A stretch of DNA of 64,000 nt from Marisa cornuarietis (Eukaryota > Mollusca > Gastropoda > Architaenioglossa > Ampullariidae): NCBI GenBank assembly GCA_004794655.1, contig SMMW01000559.1, positions 2,108,001 to 2,172,000 on the forward strand. Direction: 5' to 3'. The notes under the pieces are model-generated. The model was not told the origin of the DNA. It made no database searches and saw nothing but the letters and a program-made list of their open reading frames with translations. The translations under genes and the position numbers were made by a program. Positions 35,401-47,400 of the stretch are shown in pieces (positions within the stretch are counted from its first letter, which is position 1; each line of letters opens with the position of its first letter).

Positions 35401-37079
35401 CTTTAGCGATCACTATATGTCAGACTTTGTTTTGCATGGCACTTCTGATACCTCTTTTCGACCCAAGTTAATGCAGGACCTCCAGGCCTCTTTGCAGGTA
35501 TCTATATATATGTTTTAAGTGTTATCAGATATGTTTTTGTTCTTTGAGTTTCAAGGCAGATGGTGTCAGTTAGAAATAGGTTGTACATATTTCTTTAGAA
35601 TAGCTAGTTTTGTTTGTTTGTTTTGCTAATCATAGAAGAAATTTTTTATGCATGACAGTGTTTGTGCTGTCAGAGATCATTGCACATCCATGCTTCATGA
35701 CAAAAGGTATACATCATAGATAATTAACCTGAGGTGCATAATTTTATTTCATTATACTTTTCTGTTTTCTTTTCAGCATTCTGTTCTAGATGAGCCAGTG
35801 GCAGAATCTGTCTGCATCATTGCTGACACAGACAGTTGGTAAGAATGTTTACTGTTATTTCATCTGTAGAATCATCAATCAGTATCACACCAGTCTCCAT
35901 GGCAATCAGTGATAAATTACAGACATTTATTTTTTAAAAACACCAAGGAAGACTTGAATTTGAAGCCACATGAAGCTCATTATTTCTAGTCAATCACAAC
36001 CATCATCATTATTTGAACAAGATTGTTGATCATAAGGTATACTCTATCAGGACTGTGGAAGTTGCCAGTAGTCGGCTCCTTGATATTAATCCTTTGGGCA
36101 TTGTAACCTGGACCGCCTCGCAGCTTGTCACGAGCCTCACTGAGTCTATGCTAGACCTGAATCACCTAAAGATGAGTTCAGAATTTGTAAGTACAGCTTA
36201 ATGTGATGTTTATTAAGCCCTTTCTTCTTGACAAACTGTAAATCTACTGCACTTAGAAGTTTACAGAGCATGCTTGAAGAGAATGAGATGATTCATTATA
36301 CATCAAAGTTGCAGCACAGCTTTAAGAATAATAGCATATTTACTAATTAAAAGAACTTTTACTGAGCTATGTAATATAAGCATTTAAGAATTTCATGAAG
36401 ATTTGGGTATGCACTATGTGTTAACCAGTAAATATAGTTGCAGAGGGAACAAGATAATGTCTGCAGGCATCCAGTTGGTGATGCAAACTCGATGGTAAGG
36501 TGGTGTTGGAGGCAGACCCATCAATTCCATGGGCTTGAATTTACTTAAACTGTTGTCGTCGTTTTGCTTTGGTGAATCAGTGACATTTAAAATTTGAGGG
36601 GAGAAGAGATAAAAAGATGACAGAGATCCTCTGTGTGTGTGTGTGCAGTGCATCATGCATCTTGAGGACAGAATGCAAGAGCTGTACTTCAAGAGCTTAA
36701 TGCTTGCTGAGTACATTAAGGGTATGGGCCGCTACAATCTGCACCATCTCAATACTGTGCTTGGGTTTGTACATGCTTTTTCTTGCTGTTTGCTTGCTTT
36801 TCTGAGGTCAGCTAAAATTGACTTGAGTTGTGCAGTTTTAAGCAAATGATCATTTACTATGTTGTTGTTACCATGTAACCAACAATAAAATCAAAGTAGA
36901 AATTGAGAATGGTAGACCTTTTGTAGAATTTCCATTATGTACAGCTCATGAGTTGTGGCTGCTCCTTTCTCTCATTAAATATATTTCTGGGTTGTCATTT
37001 CAGGTTTGATGCCAGTGACATTCCCCTATTGTTGGCCATTGCAGGAACACATACACCGAATCTAGCCCTCGGCATTTGA
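16703..37079 (+). CDS. FNIP: Folliculin-interacting protein (FNIP1/2 orthologue), complete, 21 exons
   Basis: Exons: 16703-16791, 17232-17291, 19251-19380, 19672-19773, 22685-22785, 23082-23147, 23760-23869, 24308-24388, 24670-24830, 25025-25110, 25733-25853, 27172-27344, 28241-28358, 32530-32582, 32891-33943, 34375-34485, 35329-35497, 35777-35838, 36051-36186, 36649-36764, 37004-37079. Together they make 3,174 nt, 1,057 aa plus TGA; human FNIP1 and FNIP2 have about 1,110-1,170. FNIP partners folliculin (FLCN) as a RagC/D GAP complex on lysosomes and binds AMPK. Matches: start [33 protein letters not shown] (about 145-160); [11 protein letters not shown] (about 275); [33 protein letters not shown] (about 465-488); C-terminal [33 protein letters not shown] and final [18 protein letters not shown]. 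Exon 15 encodes an acidic disordered loop with CLCPSC (residues 595-600), like the FNIP1 FEM1B degron. The ATG at 16703 is chosen by homology; an out-of-frame ATG lies 8 bp upstream. Exon 2 is the least certain. Confidence 0.95.
18287..18385 (+). repeat. Minisatellite, five copies of a 21-bp unit (FNIP intron 2)
   Basis: Copies start at 18287, 18308, 18329, 18350 and 18371, an exact 21-bp period with cores such as GTTGATTTGACTAC and ATTGATTCAACCAC. It is the same unit as at 10,756-10,812, with CG mostly changed to TG or CA. Confidence 0.7.
19381..19405 (+). repeat. (GT)n microsatellite that also forms a splice donor
   Basis: The FNIP exon 3 donor (GAGCAG/GTGTGTG) is the first GT of this run. 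No other donor fits the exon end, and phase 0 matches exon 4. Confidence 0.85.
20185..21529 (+). mobile_element. Internally deleted APE-type non-LTR retrotransposon, copy 1
   Basis: This insertion in FNIP intron 4 is bounded by a perfect 13-bp direct repeat, ACAGTGGTACCCC (20172-20184 and 21530-21542), read as the target-site duplication. The 5' end begins AACTCC, exactly as in copy 2 at 32,004. It encodes an apurinic-type endonuclease domain in broken frames ([67 protein letters not shown]). Shortly after a [11 protein letters not shown] segment it jumps to the extreme C-terminus ([20 protein letters not shown]), so nearly the whole reverse transcriptase is missing. The 3' end is AAGGAATAAGAAGAAAGAAG. 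In mollusc annotations such endonuclease pieces are often misnamed craniofacial development protein 2. It is non-autonomous and has stops. Confidence 0.85.
23372..23430. repeat. Compound T-run/(CT)n/(TA)n/(CA)n microsatellite
   Basis: A T-run passes into CT, then TA, then CA repeats, in FNIP intron 6. Confidence 0.9.
25310..25420 (-). repeat. Retroelement-type 3' tail with (ATC)n end
   Basis: On the minus strand it reads CTCTGCGATGCGG...GGCGCATTATAAAACGAC followed by ATC repeats, in FNIP intron 10. This is the same style as the other LINE tails in the window. A full element body was not identified. Confidence 0.4.
25854..27171. other. FNIP intron 11
   Basis: About 1.3 kb between exons 11 and 12. 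It has no recognised element or exon. Short open frames on either strand have no domain similarity that I can see. Confidence 0.5.
27654..28143. mobile_element. Foldback/MITE derived from a mariner-like transposon
   Basis: Two inverted arms of about 112 bp (27654-27765 and 28032-28143) differ at about three positions. The outer ends read ACAGGGTAGGGCATAAAG and, from the other end inwards, ACAGGGTGGGGCATAAAG. The 266-bp core keeps a broken piece of a transposase helix-turn-helix: [19 protein letters not shown], then in another frame [12 protein letters not shown]. That is the N-terminal pattern found in mariner/Tc-type transposases. The DDE part is gone. A clear TA duplication is not visible at both ends. 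It lies within FNIP intron 12, so the primary transcript would carry a long hairpin. Confidence 0.8.
28527..32004 (-). mobile_element. APE-type non-LTR retrotransposon, copy 2 (nearly full length, broken)
   Basis: This minus-strand insertion in FNIP intron 13 is flanked by an 8-bp direct repeat, TCATAAGA on the plus strand (28519-28526 and 32005-32012). The 5' end (AACTCC at 32004) matches copy 1. In order it encodes endonuclease pieces (31,700-31,150; [20 protein letters not shown]), a linker (30,988-30,533; [17 protein letters not shown]), the reverse transcriptase start (29,692-29,384; [20 protein letters not shown]), and the RT core and C-terminus (29,262-28,543; [24 protein letters not shown] with the catalytic [16 protein letters not shown]). 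A 767-bp nested insert interrupts it at 29,759-30,525. Several frame breaks make it inactive. Confidence 0.88.
29759..30525 (+). mobile_element. Nested retroelement inside copy 2
   Basis: This splits the open frame of the minus-strand retrotransposon between its ELL and LNTEPATT codons. Its 3' end on the plus strand reads AAAGCGCCATGAGCCTGCTC, then GATATGGCGCTATAAAAATA and an ATT-rich tail, the 3' signature of an L2/CR1-like LINE or its SINE. The body (29,760-30,430) has no long frame, so it may be a 5'-truncated LINE 3' UTR or a SINE. It inserted after copy 2 was already in place. Confidence 0.6.
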
Positions 37080-37129
37080 ACACATAGTGCCTAACATGAA
37101 AATGAAAGGATCCTGCAGTAATATCATAA

Positions 37130-37200
37130 TACATGTGTGATTTATATAGTGCATGATCACGCTTATGAAGGAGCACGTTCTAAGTGCTTGAGACAACGAG
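37130..37200 (-). repeat. Retroelement-type tail just after FNIP stop
   Basis: The plus strand reads GTGATTTATATAGTGCATGA, then GCACGTTCTAAGTGCTT. Its complement matches the pattern of LINE/SINE tails elsewhere in the window. It lies about 50 bp after the FNIP stop codon. Confidence 0.35.
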
Positions 37201-40200
37201 ACATGGACAAGATATGAAGGGCGGAAAGATAACAGGACTGATAACTACATTGAAGCTGTTGCCTACAGTCTGTTTCTTAAATTTCTAGTGACAAGTGACA
37301 AGTTTTCAACTTGAACCATGAGTCCTGCATTTTCTTTAAAGAGTGGAGAGCCTGAACAAACAGAAATGGATGTCGGTGCGATTGGTGGGTAAAAGGGGGA
37401 GAAAAGATGGTGCCTTTGGAGCCATTGTAGTGTCAGTTCTCGCATCCAGGTGTGTTTGCATGCCTTTGGTGCTTCATGATCTGTTTCACTTGGAACTTAC
37501 AGCAGAGGCAGAGACATCTGTAAACTCCTTACCGGTGATGTTGGTGCCAGAAAAATAAGCATGTGAAAATAAGCTTTGATTCGTAGTGCTTGTACTTGGG
37601 TAGATTGAGCCAGAACCCAAAAACCTGTTTATTCAGTTGGGGGACAATGCAGCCTTCTTTTGCACAAGTTGACAGGTGGAATGTAGAGGTCTTTCTTGTC
37701 AAACTGGTTTTATGGAACATTGTCCAAGTGAAAGATGTACAGTACATCCTACACTCTCAGGGTTGTAATCTTGCGTTAAGCTAGATGTGCAAGTGCTTTC
37801 CCTTCATACCTTTGAAACCAACATACATATCATATGGTTTGTGAGTTAGGAACTGAACAACAGTAAAGGATGGATAAACAGGCCTGTGTGAAAACACTGC
37901 TCACTTTTCTATAAAAATGCTTAGCACAGCTGCTGCATCAGTGAATATTATGAACAGTTGGTATAGCTGCTTTGTGGAGCCAGCATGGAGATCCTTGACA
38001 ACTTGCAAGGACTGTTATGCTTGCCTTACTATCATGCTTGTGATTGTCATTAGCCAAGTCTTTATCTTTGTGTTGTGTAATAGTTGTATGAAAGATTGGC
38101 AGCTAACATTTTACCATTTCTTTTCACATCCTTTGAAAAATTTATACAGTATAATTGTTAGTCTTGTCCCTCACCAGTGCAAGGGTTCAGGTCCTGATCA
38201 GCTCTGTGCTATATATATATATACTTAGGAGTTCTTCCCCACAATTTTCAAAATTTTAAATGATGTAAAAATTACTAGTGCACTAGTACACAAATACTGA
38301 ATTTTTTTAAGATGTTTGGATGAAGGAAAGGCACTATTTGACCTAGGGATTGTCATGAGTTTTCAATTATTTCTTGTAGAACAGATAAAACACTGTGCAG
38401 CTGAAGGCTGTTATCCTTGTACATAGCCTTTGCTTTAACATTTTACTTGGATGCTTATGTAGCAATCAGTTGTTTCTTCAAACTAAGCCGTAAGTTTCAA
38501 GGCTTCTTTAACTTAAAAGGATTTTTAAAATGACTATTTCTTGAATAAATCAGAATGATTATTATAGTTCACAGTTTGTTTTTCCTATTTGCTCACTGCA
38601 AAAGATGGTTTCCCAAACACAAACACTTAAGTCTCCCACTCGTAAAGCCTTTGGTATGCAGATGATTTGCTCGTCTGTCAAATATTTTGCTCTGTAAAGA
38701 TGATACCTTTCTGGAAATGATGGTTTCTTGCTTTTTGTAATCATTTTAGTGCTTTACAAACAATGCATAAAGGTAGTTAACTGTACATGGCAATCAGTGC
38801 ATAAAGTTTGAATCCCTCTTAGAAACCAGTTTGAAGCAGTCTGAAGTAGTAGTATCTTACTGAACTTCTTTCCAATCATTCTGCAAGTATTTACAGGCGT
38901 ATTTTCCATTCATAGATACCTCTAATTGCTGAGATTGCAGCAGCAACAATTAAAAGATTTATATATATTTTTTTTAACTTGCTATGCTTGGTAGATCTGT
39001 TGCGTTCAGCACATTTCTTGATCTATGGTGCATGTTTAAAAGCCTTTACAATGTATATTTTTTGAGGTAGATGGCAAATATATTACACTTTAGGCTTTGT
39101 CTTGTTGAAGCAGCTGCTGGTAGATGTTAATACCAGTGCTGGTGTGATCATGTTTACTGCTGACAGCATACATTGTGCTACATGCATTAACAAAAATCCT
39201 TACATGCTGATTAACAGAGTCTGCACCTTATCTTTCAAGGCTTTTGAACAGTATGATACACACACCTGGAGATGAAGTCACTAAAATGTTGCCTACATTG
39301 AAGATCCTCCGTTAATGAAGGCATTGCTACTTGGGTTTGTTTTTTTTTGTGAAGAAATTCATGAGGGAAAAGGTCTGCATTTTTAATGTGCTGTTAACAA
39401 CTTTGGAAGCTTTGCATTTGTTTTAAAAGTACAAGAAGTAGAAGTATAAGGTATTTTTCTTCACAGTAGTTTGTCAATGACTTGTTAAATGTGTACTTCA
39501 CATGGTGCTACTTTTTTCTACGATGTACTTGCTGGCTGCATTTTTTAATATTTCAGATTGTTACAAAAATACTGTAGCTGTGTCTATATTTCTTGCCACA
39601 TTTAGTCTTGTTAAATGAATGCTGTCTTTTATGTGATACAATTGAGATCTGAATACATCAAAACTCTTGCAAATGCAGTCACTTCAGTACACACATGTAT
39701 TCATGTTTATATGTCATGGTGTGAAGAAATTAAAACCGTCACATTCATGATGATGAAGGTAAGTGATCCGTTGTTGAGGGTTTTCAGTGTGCACATCAGT
39801 TACATGTGTAGGGATAAAAACATTTGTATTCACCTGCAAATCTGATGTTACAGGCCAGATCACACCTACAAAGATCTGTGATAGTTGATACCAGAAATTG
39901 ATATAATTATTTTGTGGGAGTTCCTGTTGAAAACTGTGAAGCTATTACATGTAGAATACTGTTATGAAATGTCTGACTGCATCTTTATGCTTTTTTTGTT
40001 TGCATTTTTTTTTTGTGCTTATTCTTTTGTGTATTTCATCCATTTTACGTTTTATTTTCAAATCAATGCAAGACCTCCATTTATACAAAGTTTTTCTGGG
40101 GAAGATTTTCAGGTACTGTTTAGCAAAAACTGACAGAGTTTCAGAAAAATAACTCTAATGTTTCCCTTTTTCTTTAGATGTTATACAATTAAAACAGATA

Positions 40201-40806
40201 AGCATAAAATGTAGAATTATGGGAGCGGAAGTTGGTTTGCCTAATAGTGCTTTTAATTTTTATTTCTTGATTTTTTTTTTAAGGCACAGGCCTCCCAATA
40301 CCAGTCTTTACCTCTAGTATGTGTAACAAATAAGGTTCACAACTATCCCAGTCCTTCAAAATGTATTTTTTTTCTGTCCTGTTATAGTGTATTTCAAAAG
40401 ATTGAAGGGTTCATTGTTTTGTGCTGCTTCCATGCAGATTATTTAAGTGCGGTGTTGTTTACTTCAGATTTTTTGGAAGGATGCAAATCATTTATGTAAA
40501 CTTGCAAGTAGTTTAAATGTTTTATGTAATGTAAAAGATCATTATTCTGAACATGCTTTCACCTTAGTTATGCTTAGATTGGCCAGGGGTAAAATTCGTT
40601 ATAGCAGTTGTATAAAACACAGGGGAAATACTAGACTGCATTCAGTTGTGTGCATGGATCTTATTTAAAGTGTTTGTAATTTGAGGAAAATGAAAGTTTC
40701 ATTTGATAATGAGAGTCAGTGTGTGTGTGTGTGTGTATTTTGGAGTGGGGGAGCATACTCATGACATCTTGAAGAAAGCTCTTGTGTATATCAAGATTTA
40801 TGGGAG

Positions 40807-40812
40807 AATAAA
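40807..40812 (+). terminator. Candidate distal polyadenylation signal of FNIP
   Basis: AATAAA is followed within 30 bp by GT-rich sequence (AAAAGTGTGTTCG). It is a good match to a metazoan poly(A) site and marks the end of the AT-rich 3' region. Confidence 0.45.
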
Positions 40813-41122
40813 CATTTGATAAAAGTGTGTTCGTTTCCATAGATCCTCATCCTACAGGTTATTTGAGCCGCACATACACATGCATCCTAATACACCTTTA
40901 ACATGTAGGTGTTAAAAGGATATCGGTACCATTTAAAACTGTTTTTTCCGTCTCCTGTCACAGATTTTTGCCTTGCCTAAATATTCCTCGGGAGAAATGG
41001 TGTTGACTTAGTTCATGTTATTACAGGCAATAAGACTAGTTCAGATGATATTGTCCAGGCGTTGCTTTAACTGAGAATTTTTAGTAAGCGCCAAGAGAAA
41101 AAGCATGTAGCCATTGTACTAA

Positions 41123-41494
41123 CTAGTAGGTATGGTTGTCCATCACCCGGCACCTCCAGTAGTATTTCACACGTTCGTCACACCTTACACTACCGTTTAA
41201 CATAACGCGATCAGTACGCATATGCCAGTCGACAAACCTTTGCCTAAGTAGCCTTAAAATCGTCTGCAGTTTGTCACCGGCAAGTCTTAATTGCTGGACT
41301 TCGGGCCTTTGGCGTTGGTTCTTTACTTCAATAGTTTTCTCCTGTAACCGATCTTTCAGTGGCTCGTCACCCACCCACGCAACTACATTGTTAGTTGGAA
41401 GTGACGAATTCGAATGGGGAACGTGAACAGGTGTCGCTTCCTGTGAGAAATACGTGTCGTGTGATCCCAACGCTGATCGGCACAGTCGTTGCAT
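41123..41494 (-). CDS. Unidentified small ORF, 123 aa
   Basis: This open frame starts in fair Kozak context (GGCAAGATGC), ends TAG, and lies in a locally CpG-rich patch convergent to FNIP, 0.3 kb beyond its likely poly(A) site. The peptide is hydrophilic with a likely helical middle (PLKDRLQEKTIEVKNQRQR, LQTILRLLRQRFVDWHMR) and ends RCRVMDNHTY. I recognise no family. It could be a single-exon gene, one exon of a larger gene (GCGTGG/GTGGGTGAC inside could act as a donor) or chance. A GT/GC microsatellite (41,513-41,540) sits just upstream. Confidence 0.3.
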   Translation of the reverse strand: MQRLCRSALGSHDTYFSQEATPVHVPHSNSSLPTNNVVAWVGDEPLKDRLQEKTIEVKNQRQRPEVQQLRLAGDKLQTILRLLRQRFVDWHMRTDRVMLNGSVRCDERVKYYWRCRVMDNHTY

Positions 41495-44400
41495 CTTGCC
41501 GCCCCAACCTTCCTGTGTGTGTGTGTGTGTGCGCGCGCGCTAAATAATGCATATAGAGGCCTCAAATGATTTTAGTTGTTCTGGCCGAATAGATACCATC
41601 CTCGACCTTAACTGCAATGTGCTCATAAAAGTGAACAAATCTGGAACGTGCACCTGGCCTCAAGCTATAGGCTCCCTCGATCCGTCTGCATGCTATAGTT
41701 CGTAACATATTTTCCTTGACAGTATCCTGTTAGTTTTTATTTTTATGTTTTCAAATGCTGCTTGGGCCTTTTTTCCCCCCAGTGTGCTGGATCGATGGAC
41801 GCGTTACTGATAGGGAAAAAAGCCAAGATAAGACATGAACGGTAACTCGTTCCTGCAGTGCGAATGGCGCCCCCTTATGCCCCCTTGTGGTTCACATGCG
41901 CGTTAGAATCGATTGCTGCTAGACAGATTGCCCACACGCAAAGTATCTTTGTGGCCATGTGGGCACTGTACTTTATTCGCCAGCAGTAATTATTTCCCAA
42001 GTAAGTCACACCCCCCCCCTAGTCTTCACTAGTTCATAAGAGTGATGTCCCTTCGGCTGGCTAACGCGTGACCACGGACCTGTATAGGTGCCTATTTCCC
42101 CCCCCCCTTCTTTACACTAGTACTGCGTTACGCTTTGTGCGTAATGTTCAGCGGTTCAGTTTCGACAGTTGCTACGTTTTGATTTGTTTTTCTTCGCACG
42201 TTTCTGCTTCTTTTTTCATGAACCACTTTGTTGACAAGCGGTTTCCACTATATGTACATCTGCGCCATCTTGTCGCTTTTGGATCTATGTGTCACCAGCC
42301 TAGATTTAACTCTCTTATCTCTGTTTCTGCAATTGCTCCATGAACTTTATCAATTGGTGTTGTAACTGCTATGCCCCTCGTAGTTGTGAGGGCCGGAATC
42401 GGCAGCCACATGCTTTGCAGTCTCCGTTGCGGTTGGAAGAAGCGTTGCCACTTGGAAACCTTGATCGAGTTGGTGCACATTGTGACTGCTTTATATTTTC
42501 TGCCGGCTCTATGAGCTACCTCAAACTCACATTTTTCCTCTCGCACTCTTTTTTTCTTGCTGAGCTTCCCCGGGATGGTACATATGAGCAGGTTTTTATG
42601 TGTTTTTATGTCTGTTGATGTGTCTGTCCTTTTGTTTTGGTCGGTGTTCGTATGTGTGCTACATGAATTTGTATATTTTCATTTCTATTATTATTTGGGA
42701 ATGTTCAGTTGTTCTTCATCATCATCACATACACTACAGACTTCATTCTTGTAAAAAAATATCAGAACGTCCATGGTTTTCAAGCGCTCATGTATAGTCA
42801 CATACATCTGTCATATGCACACAACTACTTGACCCACATACACAATTTTACATAATCAAATACGTACATAAATATATGCACTTACATACTAAAAAGCGGC
42901 TATATGCCGATTTATTATTCAGCGGTGAAATGACGGATGAAAATAAAGCCAGGAAGTAAATACAAGACGTGGACAAGGTCATCTGCTGACCTCAGGACAA
43001 CGCTTGTTTGAATTTGAATATTTAGTACGCACATAACCCCACCTGATGGAGGAGGCCATGGCGTTTTATATACACACGCACGCGTGCACATACACAAGTA
43101 AGTTAGTATACCCACATGCCCTAGACCTTTGTCCAACCAATCAACTAGCCAAAGCATATCTCATACTTTTAAATATTAACAGCTACTGGGAGGGGGGAAT
43201 GTTATAGCAAGAGGCATATTGGAAAATATGCTTATGTTCGCAAAATATTTGGGAGAAACTTTCCGATGCATGCCCCCGAGTTAGCTTTACCTCTGCTTCG
43301 TAGGCCCATGTTGTAGCTGAGCAGTAAGTACCTCAGAGACAGCTGCAGCATCTGTCCCTAGTTTTAGGTCAATGTTTTTAGACATGCAGAGAGTGAAATC
43401 ATTACAGGTTGCACGAGCGTTTGTTACTCCATTCCATATATAAATATACACGTTTTTTTCCTTATTGGAATACTAGCTTGAAAGCTCACAATTCAACCTT
43501 TTGGAGTTTGGGATACTCGGGGGGTTGTTCAGCGCCTGAGGTACCTGCTCATTTCGTCTCATTACCCTGTAACTCTGCGATAGAAGGCGTCAACACAAGC
43601 CCAAAAAATGAATTTCCATGGAGAGATCCTCAAAGCAACGTGCTAAAAGGAAGAAGCGCGGCGTCCTGGCAGAGAGCCAGACATTCCGACCACTCCTCTC
43701 ACCCGACGGGAAACTGCCAGCGAGTGAACGTAAATATACCCTACGCCATAATACAATGGACTCACATACTTTTGCTTGTTTTTCTCGCGTCTGAATGAAA
43801 GATTTGCCGGCGTCTGAGCCATCGTCAATCGTCCCTTCTCCAAACTCCACCCCCTAACCCTTGCCAACCCAAGCTGGAATTAACACCGATTTAGCACGTG
43901 CAAGTTTGTAACATTGCCAGCTGTATAATTTCTGTGGCTTGTAATCTCTTTTGCATTGTGCAGAAGCAGGGAAGAGTGGCTAGGGAGAGGTGGGGGGGGA
44001 CGAGAGGAAGCGCTATCATCCCAGGAAGAGAATTATGTGCAAGACGATAAACGGCTTTCGTATATCGCGAAGTTTTGGGGTAACAGCTTGAGAATGGCAG
44101 AAAATGGATTAGGTCTGTCATTAGCGGAAAAGACGAGAAAATGAATGGCGGTGTCTCTTAACACACATAGTGACATTTAATTGGTCTTTCCGAAGGGTAA
44201 TGGAGATCAAGGGAGGAAACAGTCTCCTCGTATGCCAGCGTTGCTTGAAATAAAGCGCTTTTTTCCGATCGGGTGACTTAAGTATCGCATCACTTAACTC
44301 TACCGTTAGGTAATTCCAGAAGGTTCTCGTGGAGTGATAGGGCTGAGCAGGAAACGAAAAATTTCCATTGGTTCCTTCCTCTGCCTGCAAAGCACTTTCC

Positions 44401-47400
44401 TTTAATTATATTGAAATTCGCCTAGGGGCTCGCGATCCCTTACATGTGTTGAGGCCTAGTTTGGTTTTAGCATATTTGAGATGCACGGATGAAATCTGTA
44501 GCAGGAGGCGTCAAACACCCTTCGATCAAGATTTTAACGTCTACTTAGTATTAAGGAGGAAAATCTGGTTGACCCAATTAGGAAGAATTAGTACTGACTC
44601 AGGCCTAGTTGTCTGCGACGAGAGCTGTTGATATGTTTAGATGTTTCAGTCCAAAATAACCATTTTCACTCATTCTTTGCGTATCCCTTTATTCCGGCCA
44701 TTCTGGGGAAGTCTACCGCAGCACATGCCAAATTTGTCCAAGCGAATGAATTTAGCTAATCTTGAGACTTTCAAGCGCTTGAATTACAGAATGACTGGAA
44801 GCATAAACATCTCTTAATATGTATTTATATGTGGGCTTAAAGTTGCTCGACTTCACAAACACTCTTTGCAAAGCGCTAACCCTCACATGCTTTTACACTG
44901 CATCTTTCGACTTTCATTAGTGTACAGCAAAAAACTAATTGCAATATCACCGCTCTCTCAATGCTGAATAATTATGCAAATGAATGTTTAAAAGGATTTT
45001 CTTGTGACGTGGATTTATTTCACTAGATATAAGGACATAACAAAGGAGTGTACAGTGTGCCAGGCGGGATTAACACTTCTGGTAAGTTGGTTGTGGCGTG
45101 TTCATGTGTTCATAGGGCAGCCCATCAATCTAGTGTCCTTGTCTGGTACTCAGCTCTCACCTGTACCTAACAAATTGCCAGCATGGGACGTCGATATACC
45201 CCTGTAAACTGCTTCGACAGGCACGCCAGAGCTGGTGAGGATAGCCAATTGGTCTCTACCCTTTAGGTGAGTCAGGGAATACCCACCTTTAGTGCATGTG
45301 AAAAGATTTAGGGCGAAAGTCACCAAAAGCCCAATGGCCAGGAAGTCAGGGCTGTAATGCTGTGTGGACAGCAAAGGTCATGGATAGATCCATGGCCATC
45401 CACAGCTCAGAGAAGAAAAACTCCCCGTAAACGCAGGAGAGATCCAGTAAAAGCCCTTAATTAAAGTCCATGCACAACTTCGAAGACAGAATGTGTTGGC
45501 AGGTGACAGCAAGTGGACCCCAGCAAGGAAAGGGGCTGAAACATGTTCTACGCCGGGATAGCAACTAAGGCTATTTCAAAGCAAATCCTCACTGTATCGG
45601 TGATAACCACAGTAGGGGAAACCGTACACATGCATTAACCATAATGACCATGCTATCTTTCGTTAAAAGATGTGGCGCACGTACTGTTGGCAACCAGACG
45701 ATCGCAGATTTCGTTGCAGCTACTGGACTAGAAGAAGTAGAAGAAGGCATGGCAAAGAAATGTGCGAAACCACGAGAAAGCTGAGAAGATAACACCAAGC
45801 AGCTACCAGCTGGCTTTCTGCAGTCTTTGGCTGTATAGAGAAGCCTACCCTTCAGAACGTAAGTACCCTTCGAGCAAATTGCGGGTAAATGGTACGGTCG
45901 AGAAGCCGTTTGAACAGCCAATTTGCTTTTTGCGTCTTCCAGAGACTTTAAAGAGAGAAGGACTAGCAGCTCAAGCGCGGGAACAGATAACTTGCGTCGC
46001 GCATGCGCTGGACTAAGCCATTGCTTCGTTTTTTCCGGTTTCACTTTACACAGTGTGTCACAGAGCTAGAGTCGTAATTATTTTGAGATGTGTGTGTGTG
46101 AAGATAATAAGTAATCTATTATAATATGCAGTCTGTTGTAATATGTTAAATAATTTGATAAGATAAGCTAACACAACGCATGATGTGAATGTGTTCAAAA
46201 CAACATGTTAAAAAATCAATAAATAAGGATTTAAATGTGTTACAGAATAAATGGAGTTTAAGGTACGTTCCTTAATGGCGCCTTGGTCTGAATTAATGCT
46301 GAATTAAATTCATTAAGAAACGATAAACTCGCTATAAACCGCTTTCTGTAACCACTCAGAAAGACAATGAGGTAGAGAGCGAGAGCTTGCTGACATAACC
46401 ATCTTCTTGACTTTAAAATCAATACATATACTATGATACAACGCTCTGTTTGAGCAAATATATTTTACATTATGATTCATATATTTAAAAAATATATATA
46501 TCAAAGCATACTTTCTAAGAGGATTTCTTCAATATCAAAGCATTCCATGATATACTCGCGAATACACCACAAAGAGACCGGAAGCTGCCTGTCAATAAGT
46601 TAAGCTTGTATACACCTGGACGGAAGTTGAGTCAGCGCTGGCCCACTACGCGCGCGCAGTGTTCGCTGTTCTTTCCTTCACGGTCTCTGCGTCTTCTAAC
46701 GTTTCAAATTAAAAATATATATATATCTATGAAGGCGATATGGGGTGTAAAAATATTGGGAAGAGTGGATTCAAAACTCCGACGGCCCAACTGTGCGAAT
46801 GACGTCATGGTGGTGGGAAGACGTTGCGTCTGCTTCAGCTAGAGACGTAGGTGGGTCGTGAAAGCTGCTGATGTTGGTGGCAGACTTAAAAATCAAGCTA
46901 TGGGGGAAGAAGAGTGCGAGAAAAAAAGAAGACATGACTGCTCCGAAAGCACAATACATCACCCAGAAGAGTCGTTACTCACGTCACAGAAATATTTAAC
47001 AACATCGCCTGCAGCGGAAAGCGAAACGCAAGCTTCTTCAGCACTGCAAAGTTTGATGCATTTCAATTGAAGGATCTGAGACACGTCAGGGAGCTCATCC
47101 CAACTCTCACCAGGCGTTCTCTGGCCACACCCTCCGCTGTTGCACAATCTGCCTCCTAAATTTGTCTCGACGAAACGCAGAAAGAAGCTCAGACGAACGC
47201 CTACGCTTGCAACATCGTCGTAAGATGACAGGTGAAGCTGACAAGGCTTCAGTGGTGGTTGTAGTCAGACACTGCGTTCCTGGCCTCGGGTGTTTTTTTT
47301 TTTTTCGCTGCTTGTCTCATCTCCCGCCGAGGAAAGAACACTTTCTTGAGAAAAGATTTCTGTCGTTGAAATCTGAGTTTTTCCCACCCACCTCTTCGCG

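Larger units (their letters stand above)
37080..40830 (+). other. Probable long 3' UTR of FNIP
   Basis: No further coding sequence or opposite-strand gene is recognised for 3.7 kb after the FNIP stop. The sequence is AT-rich and ends at AATAAA (40807-40812) followed by GT-rich sequence. Earlier AATAAA-like sites exist (for example near 38,544). A minus-strand retroelement tail sits at about 37,130-37,200. The extent is inferred. Confidence 0.5.

Noticed and set aside
43409..43798. 129-codon plus-strand frame
   Set aside because: No domain, no splice or promoter context, and random-looking composition.
44121..44390. Minus-strand frame faintly resembling the C-terminus of a LINE reverse transcriptase
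   Set aside because: Only a loose FWNYL..ELSDAI pattern was seen, with no matching upstream RT sequence or 3' tail nearby, so not called.
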